From Vicinamibacteria bacterium (GTDB lineage: Bacteria; Acidobacteriota; Vicinamibacteria; Fen-336): DNA of 64,000 nucleotides. Below the pieces are notes generated by a model, which saw only the letters and a program-made list of their open reading frames with translations, was not told where the DNA came from and ran no database searches. This document shows positions 1 to 7,905 of this stretch, piece by piece; within the stretch, counting starts at the first letter, position 1, and every line of letters starts with the position of its first letter. Made by a program: the position numbers and the translations under genes. The stretch lies in contig JAMQGV010000017.1 in assembly GCA_025994075.1 (NCBI GenBank), forward strand, positions 286,495 through 350,494, read 5' to 3'.

Positions 1-1584
1 GAACGCGGCGATCGCCTCGTCCGTCCGGCGCGCGCGCCACAGCCAGCCGGCCAGCGTGACGTGGCCGTCGATGATGGCGGGGTCCTCGGCCAGCACCGCC
101 CGCATCTGCTCGATCGCCTCGTCGTGCTTCTCGGCAGAGGCCAGCGCCTTGGCGGCGCCCATCCGCGTGAACAGGCCGATCTTCCCCTTGGGATCGGGCA
201 GCACCGCAGTCGGGTCGACGTCGACGGCGTTGCCGACGTAGCCGAGCGCCGCCAGCCGCTGCAGCGTCTCCGGGTCCATCTGCTGGCGCTCGGGCGTCGC
301 GTCGCGCCCCGACCCGGCCAGCTTCTCGAGCGCCAGCCGCAGCCGCTCGGCGCGCGCACTCATCGACTTGTAGAGGTTCTTCGACTCCTTCGGGTCCGCG
401 AGCACGTCGTAGAACTCGGGCTCCGGCGCGTCGATGTACTTCTCGCGGCCGTCGCGCAGCGCGCGCAGGTGCTGCCAGCCGAAGTGGTAGCGCGGGAAGT
501 AGGTCTCCGAGTAGGCGACGTGGCCGAGCTCCGCCTCGGGGTGGAGGATCGCGCGGGCGACGGAGCGGCCTTCGATGCCCGGCTGCGGCGGCAGGCCGAC
601 GAGGTCGAGCACCGTCGGCATCAGGTCCACGCCCGAGACCTGGGTCTTCGCCCGGCCGCGGTCGCCCCACGGCGTCTTCACGATGAACGGGACGTGGGTC
701 GTGGCGTCGTAGACGAAGAAGGCGTGGGTGCTCTCGCCATGTTCCCCCAGGCTCTCGCCGTGGTCGGCGGTCAGCACGATCACGGTGTTGCGGTCGAGGC
801 CCTTCTCCTTCAGGTAGGCGGTGAGGCGGCCGACGACGGCGTCGGTGTAGGCGACCTCGCCGACGTAGTCCTGGCCGGGGTAGCGCGACTTGTAGGGCTC
901 CGGCGGGTCCCACGGCGTGTGCGGGTCGTAGAGATGGATCCAGGCGAAGAACTTCTTCTGCCGGTTCTGCTCGATCCAGCGCAGCGCGTCGTCCATCACC
1001 TCGTCGCCGCGTTTCTGCACGGTGCCGAGCGAGACCACCTTGTACTTCGACAGGTCGAAGCGGTCGGAGTAGTGGTCGAAGCCCTGGGCCAGGCCCCAGC
1101 GGTTCTCGAGCACCCAGGCGGCGACGAAGGCGCCGGTCGTCCAGCCCGACTCCTTGAGCCGCTCGGCCAGCGTCACCTTTTCGGGCTCGAGGAAGAAGCC
1201 GCCGTTGTCGCGCACGCCGTGGGTGGGCGGGATCTGGCCCGTGAACATCGAGGAGTGGGAGGGGAAGGTGAGCGGCACCGTCGCCGTCGCCTGCTCGAAC
1301 AGCACGCCCTGCTCGGCGAGCGCGTCGATGTGCGGGGTCTGCACCTCGGGGTGGCCGTAGCAGCCCAGGTGGTCGGCGCGCAGCGTGTCGAGCGTGACCA
1401 CGACCACGTTGAGCTCGGAGGGAGCCGGCGTGCGCCGCAGCAGCAGGGCGCGGGCGGCGGCCTCGTCTGCCGGCGGCCGCTGTGCCCACCAGGCCGAGGC
1501 GGCGGCGAGCGCGGCGACGAGGCCGATCGCCAGCGCGGCCCACCGGCCTCGGGGCGCCGGGTTCGTGCGCTCGCGCTTGCCCAT
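1..1584 (-). CDS. Sulfatase-fold hydrolase with C-terminal TPRs (3' end outside window)
   Basis: At least 528 codons are present and the reading frame runs off the left edge. An N-terminal membrane anchor (about residues 14-34) precedes an alkaline-phosphatase-superfamily sulfatase domain with the metal-binding opening TLDTLRADHLG and the later DHGESLGEHGE motif. TPR-like sequence begins near residue 490. The position that normally carries the formylglycine Cys/Ser (CxPSR) reads T-F-P-S-H, with Thr at about residue 106, so a classical formylglycine sulfatase is doubtful; a Thr nucleophile as in LtaS-type phosphotransferases is an alternative. The protein is a clear paralogue of the gene at 5028-7427, and the two flank the TonB receptor. 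Start ATG at 1584. The natural substrate cannot be told. Confidence 0.85.
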   Translation of the reverse strand, partial: MGKRERTNPAPRGRWAALAIGLVAALAAASAWWAQRPPADEAAARALLLRRTPAPSELNVVVVTLDTLRADHLGCYGHPEVQTPHIDALAEQGVLFEQATATVPLTFPSHSSMFTGQIPPTHGVRDNGGFFLEPEKVTLAERLKESGWTTGAFVAAWVLENRWGLAQGFDHYSDRFDLSKYKVVSLGTVQKRGDEVMDDALRWIEQNRQKKFFAWIHLYDPHTPWDPPEPYKSRYPGQDYVGEVAYTDAVVGRLTAYLKEKGLDRNTVIVLTADHGESLGEHGESTHAFFVYDATTHVPFIVKTPWGDRGRAKTQVSGVDLMPTVLDLVGLPPQPGIEGRSVARAILHPEAELGHVAYSETYFPRYHFGWQHLRALRDGREKYIDAPEPEFYDVLADPKESKNLYKSMSARAERLRLALEKLAGSGRDATPERQQMDPETLQRLAALGYVGNAVDVDPTAVLPDPKGKIGLFTRMGAAKALASAEKHDEAIEQMRAVLAEDPAIIDGHVTLAGWLWRARRTDEAIAAF

Positions 1585-1637
1585 CCAGCGACGTTATCCG
1601 AGGGCCCGCCGCCCCGCAATCCGGGAAACCGAATCGA

Positions 1638-1688
1638 CCAACGAGTTGGATCCTGCGCACCGAGTGTTCCGACGACGGCATCCAACTC
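1638..1688. promoter_or_regulatory. Inverted repeats upstream of the sulfatase gene
   Basis: The intergenic stretch holds the 12-bp palindrome CCAAC-GA-GTTGG (1638-1649). A longer inverted pair, GAGTTGGAT (1643-1651) and ATCCAACTC (1680-1688), lies 28 bases apart. This sits 5' of the leftward sulfatase gene and beyond the terminator of the TonB receptor gene. It could be an operator with repeated GTTGGAT half-sites or an RNA hairpin; no regulator is identified. Confidence 0.35.
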
Positions 1689-1713
1689 CATGAATTGCAC
1701 GAACCGCGAGGCC

Positions 1714-1747
1714 AAAAAAAATGCCCGGCCCCTCGCAGGGCCGGGCA
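1714..1747 (-). terminator. Rho-independent terminator of the TonB receptor operon
   Basis: Read on the minus strand, a perfect 10-bp stem TGCCCGGCCC / GGGCCGGGCA with a six-base loop is followed immediately by eight T residues. It lies about 43 bases past the stop codon of the TonB-dependent receptor gene and is a textbook intrinsic terminator. Confidence 0.9.
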
Positions 1748-1790
1748 GGCCGCGGGACCGCGCCGGAGCGCGATCCCGCGACGGGAAGTG

Positions 1791-4508
1791 CTAGAACGAC
1801 CAGCGAGCGCCGAGCGTGACCTGACGGGCGCCCTGGATGGCGGTCGGCGAGCCGAACGCCACCGGGTTGCCGCTGATCGTCGTGCGCGGGTAGCGGGTGA
1901 CGGCGCCCGTCTGCGTGTCCTCGTTGAGCAGGTTCTGGACGTCGACGAAGAACCCGAGGCGGTGCACGTCGAACTCGAACACCTTCTCCGCGCGCAGGTC
2001 GATCTGGTGGAAGAACGGCAGGCGACGGCTGCCGCGCGGCTCGATCCAGATCGTGGACGAACCGGCCCGGTTGAGCGTGCTGCCCGAGACCGAGATGTCC
2101 GCCGCGTAGGGCAGGCCGCTGAGCCCTCGGTAGTAGGCGTTGAGCGAGACCTCGATCTTGGGGATCTTGACGCCGCCCATCAGCTTGATCTCGTGGGTGC
2201 GGTCCGCGTTCATCGGACCGAAGGCGTTGACCAGCGAGAAGCTCGGGTACTCGAAGAACGAACCCGTCACGCTGGCCGTGCCGCCATTGCCGACCGTGCC
2301 TTCGGCCTTGGACCACACGTAGGAGAACTGGCCCTGCCAGCGGTCCGAGTAGGACTTGGTCAGCACGATCATCAGCGACTTGTAGTCGCGGTTGGCGTCG
2401 GCGACGCCGAGCACCCGGCCGGTCGGGTCGAGGTACTGGAAGCCGTCGATGTTGCGGATCAACTGCTCATCCTCGGTCGTCGAGCGGTTGGCCCAGCGGT
2501 AGAGGGTGAGCGGGGTGTTGGTCAGCGGGTTGTTGACGCTGATCGGCGTCCAGCGGCCGTTCGGGACGACCGAGTTGATGAAGTTCTTGTAGTCGCGCTG
2601 GACGTAGGTGACGGCCACCCGCATGTCCTTCGTGAGCTGCCGCTCGAGCGAGACGTTCCACTCGTCGAGGCCGAGGTGGTCGATGTCGTCCGAGATCCCG
2701 TAGGTGTACGCGGGCACGCGCAGGATCTCGATCAGGCGGCCGTTGACGACCTCGTAGCCGAGGAAGTCGCTGTAGCCGGAGCTCGCACGCTGCCAGGGGT
2801 TGAAGCTGGCGCCCTCGTAGTAGCGGCCCCAGAACCCGCGGGCCACCGTCTTGCCGTCGCCGGTGACGTCCCAGGCCAGGCCGAGACGCGGCCCGATCGC
2901 CAGGTTCGGCGTGTAGATGGTCTCGTCGCCGTCGTTGGGGCTGACGCCGCGGATGTTGTCGAGGCGCAGGCCCAGGTTCGCCGTCAACCGGCTGCCGATC
3001 TCCCAGGCGTCCTGCGCGTAGAACGACTCGCGCTGGTTACGGCCGTTGATCTGATAGCTGTAGCCGTAGGCGTAGGCCGGGACGCCCGAGTAGGAGAGGA
3101 AGTAGACGCCGTCCATGTACTCGAAGCGGCTCTCGGACTTGCTGCGCTCGATCTCCATGCCGAACTTGAAGCTGTGCTTGCCGGCGGCGTCGACGAACTT
3201 GGAGAACGCCACGTTCAACTGGTTGCGGCCGCGGTCGGCGTAGTAGAGGTAGCCGGCGCCACCGGAGGACGCGCCCGTGTCGAGGTCGAACGTGAAGGGC
3301 GTGTCGTCGACCGGGTCGAGGTAGTAGTAGCCCCAGTAGCCGGTGAACTTGGCCTCGAGGAAGGCGGTCGGCCCGAACACCTTGCGGTACTGCACGTTCC
3401 AGATCGCCTCGGGCGAGTCCTGGTTGAGGGTGTCGTCATCCTTCGCTTCCGCCGAGCCGATCAGGCCCAGGCGGCCGGTGACGTTGTAGTTGTCGTACTG
3501 GAAGCTGGTGACCAGGGTGTCGTTCGGGGTCATCTGCCAGGTCAGCTTGCCGTTGTAGCGCGGGCTGACCTCGGTCTGCTTCGTGCGCGGGCCGATCGGG
3601 TCGGCCTCGAAGCCGTAGCGCTGGGCGCTGAACCACCAGAACAGCTTGTCCTTGATGAAGGGGCCGCCGAGCTGGACGTTGGCGTCGTTGAGGCTGGTCA
3701 GCACGTTGGCGTTGCCGAGCGCCGGGTTCAGCCGCAGGTTCTCGTCGGAGATGTTCTTGCCGGCCAGGCCGTCGTTGGTATGGCGGTACTCGAACATGCC
3801 GGAGTACTTGTTGCCGCCCGACTTGGTGATGGTGTTGACCACCGCGCCGGTGAAGCCGCCGTACTCGGCAGGCGCACCGAGGCCGCCGACCTGCATCTCC
3901 TCGATGATGTTGTAGCCGAAGAAGACCCAGGCCGAGCCGCCCTCGGGGTCGCGGGTGTCGACGCCGTCGATCAGCAGCGCGTTGCCGTAGCTGGCGTCAC
4001 CGCCGTAGCCCGAGCTGGAGTTGATGCCCGGGGCGTAGTTGAGCAGCGAGGTCGCCGAGTTGAAGACGCCGATGTTGATCGGCATGTTGACCAGCAGGTC
4101 CTGGGAAAGCGAGTTCTCGGTCGCGGACGAGGTGACGTCGATGGCGCTGGCGTTGGCCGTGACCTCGATCGTCTCCTGCACGCCGCCGACCCGCAGCGTG
4201 AGCGGGACGCTGGCCGTGCGGCCGATGTTGACCTCGATGGCCGTGCGGCTCGCGGGCACGAAGCCGGAGAGCTCGGCCTTCACCTCGTAGCGGCCGGGGT
4301 TGAGGGCCAGGAAGCGGAAGACGCCCTGGGCGTCGGTGACGGCCGACTGGCTGCCCTGGCGGCCGGTCAGCGTCACCGACACGCCGGGCAGCACGCCGCC
4401 CTGCTCGTCGACGACGCGGCCTTCGATGGTTCCGGTCTGGGACTGCGCGCTGGCGGGGACAGCCCCCAACGCCAGCAGCAGCGCCAGCAGTGTCGCAATG
4501 CGCTTCAT
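1791..4508 (-). CDS. TonB-dependent receptor with carboxypeptidase-like N-terminal domain (Oar type)
   Basis: 905-aa outer-membrane protein. Residues 1-22 form a Sec signal peptide ending ASAQ. Residues about 26-105 match the carboxypeptidase-regulatory-like/Ig-like fold (GTIEGRVVDEQGGVLPGVSV). A plug follows (about 115-235, with VNMPI and NTITKSGGNKYSG) and then a long beta-barrel ending in W-S-F, the terminal aromatic expected for Bam-inserted barrels. This architecture is heavily expanded in Acidobacteriota, where such receptors are thought to import oligomers. It is the second gene of a two-gene unit behind the small protein at 4519-4860 (10-bp gap) and ends at a strong terminator. Flanking sulfatase-TPR genes suggest a shared polymer-uptake or surface role (inference). 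Substrate unknown. Confidence 0.9.
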   Translation of the reverse strand: MKRIATLLALLLALGAVPASAQSQTGTIEGRVVDEQGGVLPGVSVTLTGRQGSQSAVTDAQGVFRFLALNPGRYEVKAELSGFVPASRTAIEVNIGRTASVPLTLRVGGVQETIEVTANASAIDVTSSATENSLSQDLLVNMPINIGVFNSATSLLNYAPGINSSSGYGGDASYGNALLIDGVDTRDPEGGSAWVFFGYNIIEEMQVGGLGAPAEYGGFTGAVVNTITKSGGNKYSGMFEYRHTNDGLAGKNISDENLRLNPALGNANVLTSLNDANVQLGGPFIKDKLFWWFSAQRYGFEADPIGPRTKQTEVSPRYNGKLTWQMTPNDTLVTSFQYDNYNVTGRLGLIGSAEAKDDDTLNQDSPEAIWNVQYRKVFGPTAFLEAKFTGYWGYYYLDPVDDTPFTFDLDTGASSGGAGYLYYADRGRNQLNVAFSKFVDAAGKHSFKFGMEIERSKSESRFEYMDGVYFLSYSGVPAYAYGYSYQINGRNQRESFYAQDAWEIGSRLTANLGLRLDNIRGVSPNDGDETIYTPNLAIGPRLGLAWDVTGDGKTVARGFWGRYYEGASFNPWQRASSGYSDFLGYEVVNGRLIEILRVPAYTYGISDDIDHLGLDEWNVSLERQLTKDMRVAVTYVQRDYKNFINSVVPNGRWTPISVNNPLTNTPLTLYRWANRSTTEDEQLIRNIDGFQYLDPTGRVLGVADANRDYKSLMIVLTKSYSDRWQGQFSYVWSKAEGTVGNGGTASVTGSFFEYPSFSLVNAFGPMNADRTHEIKLMGGVKIPKIEVSLNAYYRGLSGLPYAADISVSGSTLNRAGSSTIWIEPRGSRRLPFFHQIDLRAEKVFEFDVHRLGFFVDVQNLLNEDTQTGAVTRYPRTTISGNPVAFGSPTAIQGARQVTLGARWSF

Positions 4509-4518
4509 CAGGGGTCTC

Positions 4519-4860
4519 CTAGTTCTTCCCAGGCGACTTGACGCGGTCGTTGCTGGTCGAATAGATGGTGTAGCCGAGCCCCGCGGCGACCAGCACCAGC
4601 GCGATCGCGCCGGCTCGGGTCTTGAAGAAGCTCGACGAGCCCAGGTCCGTCGTGCCGGCCTGCGCCATGCTCGGAGCGGCGGCCGCGTTGACGGCGGCGA
4701 CAGCGGCGGCCTTCTCGGCCGACGCCACGAGGCTCTTGGCCGGCTTGGCGGCCGGCTGCGCCTCCGCGGCCATCGCCGGGAGCGGGGCGACGACGACCGC
4801 GAGGGCCAGCGTCGCCACGGCGGGCCAGGAGCGACGCCAGGTACGCGCCTGCTGATTCAT
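4519..4860 (-). CDS. Small exported membrane protein upstream of TonB receptor
   Basis: 113 aa. A signal peptide (about residues 1-32, cleavage after AMA) is followed by an Ala/Lys-rich linker, a C-terminal hydrophobic segment (about 84-101, AIALVLVAAGLGYTIYS) and a short basic tail. I do not recognise a named family. It is the first gene of the receptor transcript, preceded by a good Shine-Dalgarno (GGAGG) and an extended -10 promoter. Position and topology suggest an accessory envelope protein for the receptor, perhaps anchoring it or assisting energy coupling; this is inference only. Confidence 0.75.
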   Translation of the reverse strand: MNQQARTWRRSWPAVATLALAVVVAPLPAMAAEAQPAAKPAKSLVASAEKAAAVAAVNAAAAPSMAQAGTTDLGSSSFFKTRAGAIALVLVAAGLGYTIYSTSNDRVKSPGKN

Positions 4861-4930
4861 TCCGTCCTCCTAGAAAGACGACCTGCACGTCCCCCACTGG
4901 TCAGTTTGGTCGGCAGGCCACGTGAGGCGG

Positions 4931-4939
4931 TATATAGCA
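4931..4939 (-). promoter_or_regulatory. Extended -10 promoter for the TonB receptor operon
   Basis: On the minus strand TGC-TATATA forms an extended -10 element inside a locally AT-rich patch of an otherwise GC-rich region. It lies about 70 bases before the ATG at 4860. No convincing -35 hexamer is seen, which is usual for extended -10 promoters. Confidence 0.5.
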
Positions 4940-5027
4940 GAACGTTCAAAAAGCTGCCACCGGCCCGCCGCGCGCGATCCGCGCCGTGGAGCCGGCGGGA
5001 GGGCGGAGGCTGGCGGAGAATGAAGCG

Positions 5028-7427
5028 ATGCCGCAGGATTCCCGACCGTCCTCCTCCGCCGCCGAGCCCGCTCCGTCGCGGCGCCTGCCGCGCCCGCTCG
5101 TCGCGGGCGTGGCGGCGCTGGCGGCCATCGTCGCCGCCGCCCTCTTCTTCTTTCCGGGCGCGCGCCGCTCGGCCCCGGACCCGAGCGCCGTCCCGCTCGG
5201 GGCGTTGCCGGGCGGTCTCGACCGCGACGAGCTGAACCTCGTCGTGATCACCCTCGACACGACGCGCGCCGACCACCTCGGGGCGTACGGCTCGAAGACC
5301 GCGCGCACCCCGCACCTCGACCGGCTGGCGCAGGAGGGCGTGCTGTTCGAGCAGGCGATGACCACGGCGCCGCTGACCCTGCCCGCGCACTCCAGCATGT
5401 TCACCGCGAAGTTCCCGCCGGAGCACGGCGTGCGCGACAACGGCGGCTTCTTCCTCGGCCCGGAGCAGGAGACGCTGGCCGAGGTGCTGAAGGCCCGCGG
5501 CTACGCGACGGGCGGCTTCGTCGCCGCCTTCGTGCTCGACTCCAAGTGGGGCATCGACCAGGGCTTCGAGACGTACGTCGACGACTTCGACTCGTCGCTG
5601 TCGCGCTCGAAGTCGGCGGGCGAGATCCAGCGCCGCGGCGACGAGGTCGTGGACAAGGCGCTGCCGTGGCTCGAGTCGGTCGCCGACCGGCGCTTCTTCG
5701 CGTTCCTGCACTTCTACGACCCGCACGCGCCGTACGACCCGCCCGAGCCGTTCCGCTCCCAGCACCCGGGCCGCCCCTACGACGGCGAGATCGCCTTCAC
5801 CGACGCCCAGGTCGGCCGCGTGATCGAGTTCCTGGAGAAGCGCGGACTGCTCGAGAAGACGGTCGTGATGGTGGTCGGCGACCACGGGGAGAGCCTGGGC
5901 GAGCACGGCGAGAACCAGCACGGGTTCTTCATCTACGAGGCCGCCACCCGGGTGCCGTTCATCCTGCGCGCGCCGTTCGAGGTGGGACGCGGCCGCCGCG
6001 TCCAGGACCCGGTGCGCGTCGTCGACCTGATGCCGACGGCGCTCGAGCTGCTCGGCGCGCCGGCGCCCACGGGCGTCCCCGGCCGCTCGCTGACGCCGCT
6101 GATCGCGGGAGCGGTGCCAACGCTCGACCTCGAGGGCTACGCCGAAGCGATGTACCCGCTGCACCACTACGGGTGGAGCGAGCTGCGCGCGCTGCGTGCC
6201 GGCCGCTACAAGCTGATCGACGCGCCGCGGCCCGAGCTGTTCGACCTCGAGAACGACCCCGGCGAGCTGCGCAACCTGTTCGAGGAGCGGCGCGCGCTCG
6301 GCGAGCGGATGGTCGGGCGGATGCGGGAGCTGGAGGCGGCCCTCGAGGCCGCGAAGACCGAACAAGCCCCGGTCGACGTGGACCCCGAGGTGCGGGCGCG
6401 GCTGGCGGCGCTCGGTTACGTCGGCTCGTTCGTCGCCAGCGCCGGCGACACGCGGACCGACCGGGCGGACCCCAAGGACAAGGTCCACATCTTCAACCAG
6501 CTCAGCCAGGTGCGCGAGAAGATGGCGGACAAGGACGGCTTCGCGGAAGTGGTCGCGATGCTCACGGGCATCGTCGACGAGGACCCGCAGGTGATCGACG
6601 CCTGGTTCAACCTCGGCAACGTCCACTTCAAGGTGGGCCGCTTCAAGGAGGCGATCACGAACTACCAGCGCGCGCTCGGCCTCAAGCCCGACTACGACCT
6701 GGCGGTGATCAACATGGCCGCCGCCTACCGAAACCTCGGCGACGACGAGGCCGCCATCGCCGGCTTCGAGCACTACCTGCGGATCGACCCCAAGGACGCT
6801 TACGTGCGCTACCAGCTCGGCGAGATCCACCTCGACCGCGGCGAATCGGCGGTGGCCGAGCGCTGGTTCCGCGAGGCGCTGCAGATCGACCCCCGCGTCG
6901 CCCAGGCCAAGAACGCGCTGGCGGTGCTGGCGTTCCAGCGCGGCAACGTCGCCGAGTCGGAGCGGCTGGTGGCCGAGGCGATCGCGCTGCGCAACGACGT
7001 CAAGCTCGCGCGCTACAACCGCGCGCTGATCGCGGAGTCGCGCGGCGACCTGCGCAGTGCCGAGCGCGAGTACCTCGAGGAGCTGAAGCTGCACCCCGAC
7101 AGCTACAAGGCCGCCTTCAACCTGTCGCGGATCTACGAGGCGTCCGGCCAGCGCACGCTGCAGGTCGACGCGCTGAAGATGGCGATCGAGGGCAACCCGC
7201 GCTTCGCCGAAGGCCACCTGTTCCTGGCCAAGGCCTACCGCGACCAGGGCCAGAACCTGAACGAGGCGATCGACCTGGCCCGCAAGGCCGTCGAGCTGAA
7301 GCCACGAGCAGACCTGCGCCCGCTGGCCCACTACCTCCTGGCCGACCTCTACGATCGCGCGGGCCGCCGCGCCGACGCGCTGCGCGAAGCCGCCAAGGCC
7401 GAGGCCCTCGGCGGGCCAGGGGCCTGA
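5028..7427 (+). CDS. Sulfatase-fold hydrolase with C-terminal TPR array
   Basis: 799 aa from ATG 5028 (GGAG 9 bases upstream); an in-frame ATG at 4986 would add 14 residues with a weaker ribosome site. There is a membrane anchor at about residues 20-45. The sulfatase domain (about 65-460) has TLDTTRADHLG and DHGESLGEHGENQHG. At least six TPR-like repeats follow (about 490-800), suited to protein-protein contact. The catalytic-Cys position reads T-L-P-A-H (Thr117), so the usual formylglycine residue is absent, as in the paralogue at the left edge. The gene is divergent from the TonB operon and convergent with moaC, with only 4 bp between stops. Probably periplasm-facing; substrate unknown. Confidence 0.88.
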   Translation: MPQDSRPSSSAAEPAPSRRLPRPLVAGVAALAAIVAAALFFFPGARRSAPDPSAVPLGALPGGLDRDELNLVVITLDTTRADHLGAYGSKTARTPHLDRLAQEGVLFEQAMTTAPLTLPAHSSMFTAKFPPEHGVRDNGGFFLGPEQETLAEVLKARGYATGGFVAAFVLDSKWGIDQGFETYVDDFDSSLSRSKSAGEIQRRGDEVVDKALPWLESVADRRFFAFLHFYDPHAPYDPPEPFRSQHPGRPYDGEIAFTDAQVGRVIEFLEKRGLLEKTVVMVVGDHGESLGEHGENQHGFFIYEAATRVPFILRAPFEVGRGRRVQDPVRVVDLMPTALELLGAPAPTGVPGRSLTPLIAGAVPTLDLEGYAEAMYPLHHYGWSELRALRAGRYKLIDAPRPELFDLENDPGELRNLFEERRALGERMVGRMRELEAALEAAKTEQAPVDVDPEVRARLAALGYVGSFVASAGDTRTDRADPKDKVHIFNQLSQVREKMADKDGFAEVVAMLTGIVDEDPQVIDAWFNLGNVHFKVGRFKEAITNYQRALGLKPDYDLAVINMAAAYRNLGDDEAAIAGFEHYLRIDPKDAYVRYQLGEIHLDRGESAVAERWFREALQIDPRVAQAKNALAVLAFQRGNVAESERLVAEAIALRNDVKLARYNRALIAESRGDLRSAEREYLEELKLHPDSYKAAFNLSRIYEASGQRTLQVDALKMAIEGNPRFAEGHLFLAKAYRDQGQNLNEAIDLARKAVELKPRADLRPLAHYLLADLYDRAGRRADALREAAKAEALGGPGA

Positions 7428-7431
7428 AACC

Positions 7432-7905
7432 TCAGCGGCGGAAGTCGGCCTTGCCGCCGGTCTTGCGGCGCAGGACGACCGAGCCGATCTCCATCCGCGG
7501 GTCGGCGGCCTTGACCATGTCCCACACGGTGAGCGCCGCGACCGTCACCGCGTGCAGCGCCTCCATCTCGGCGCCGGTCTTCGCCTCGGTGCGCACCCGC
7601 GCGGTGATCGCGAAGCCGTCGCGGCGCGGCCGAAGCTCGACGTCGACGAACGACAGCGGCAGCGGGTGGCACAGCGGGATCACGTCGGCGGTGCGCTTGG
7701 CGGCCATCACGCCCGCCAGCCGCGCGACCTCCTCGACCGGGCCCTTGGCCAGGCGACCGGCGCGCACCAGCCGCATCGCCGCCGGCGCGATCCGGATTCG
7801 CGCCGAGGCGACCGCCTCGCGCACCGTCACCGCCTTGGCCGAGACGTCGACCATGCGGGCGCGGCCGTCGCGGCCGACGTGGGACAGTTCAGGCTTCTTC
7901 GGCAT
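7432..7905 (-). CDS. moaC: Cyclic pyranopterin monophosphate synthase MoaC
   Basis: 157 aa from ATG 7905. MoaC converts the 8-cyclo-dihydro-GTP product of MoaA to cyclic pyranopterin monophosphate in molybdenum-cofactor synthesis. The family signatures are clear: MVDVSAK near the N-terminus, then KRTADVIPLCHPLPL, the TEAKTGAEMEAL segment and VWDMVKA. Length matches the family. The start overlaps the 3' end of moeA by 17 bp, so the gene belongs to the leftward unit GGDEF/EAL-moeA-moaC. A longer frame extends upstream but is only the antiphase of moeA. MoaA and MoaD are not in the window. Confidence 0.95.
   Translation of the reverse strand: MPKKPELSHVGRDGRARMVDVSAKAVTVREAVASARIRIAPAAMRLVRAGRLAKGPVEEVARLAGVMAAKRTADVIPLCHPLPLSFVDVELRPRRDGFAITARVRTEAKTGAEMEALHAVTVAALTVWDMVKAADPRMEIGSVVLRRKTGGKADFRR

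Noticed and set aside
61..4541. Very long open frames on the plus strand across the left sulfatase and TonB receptor genes
   Set aside because: They are antisense frames kept open by high GC; their translations are low-complexity (R/A/L/V-rich) and match no family, while the minus strand has complete genes with signal peptides and motifs.
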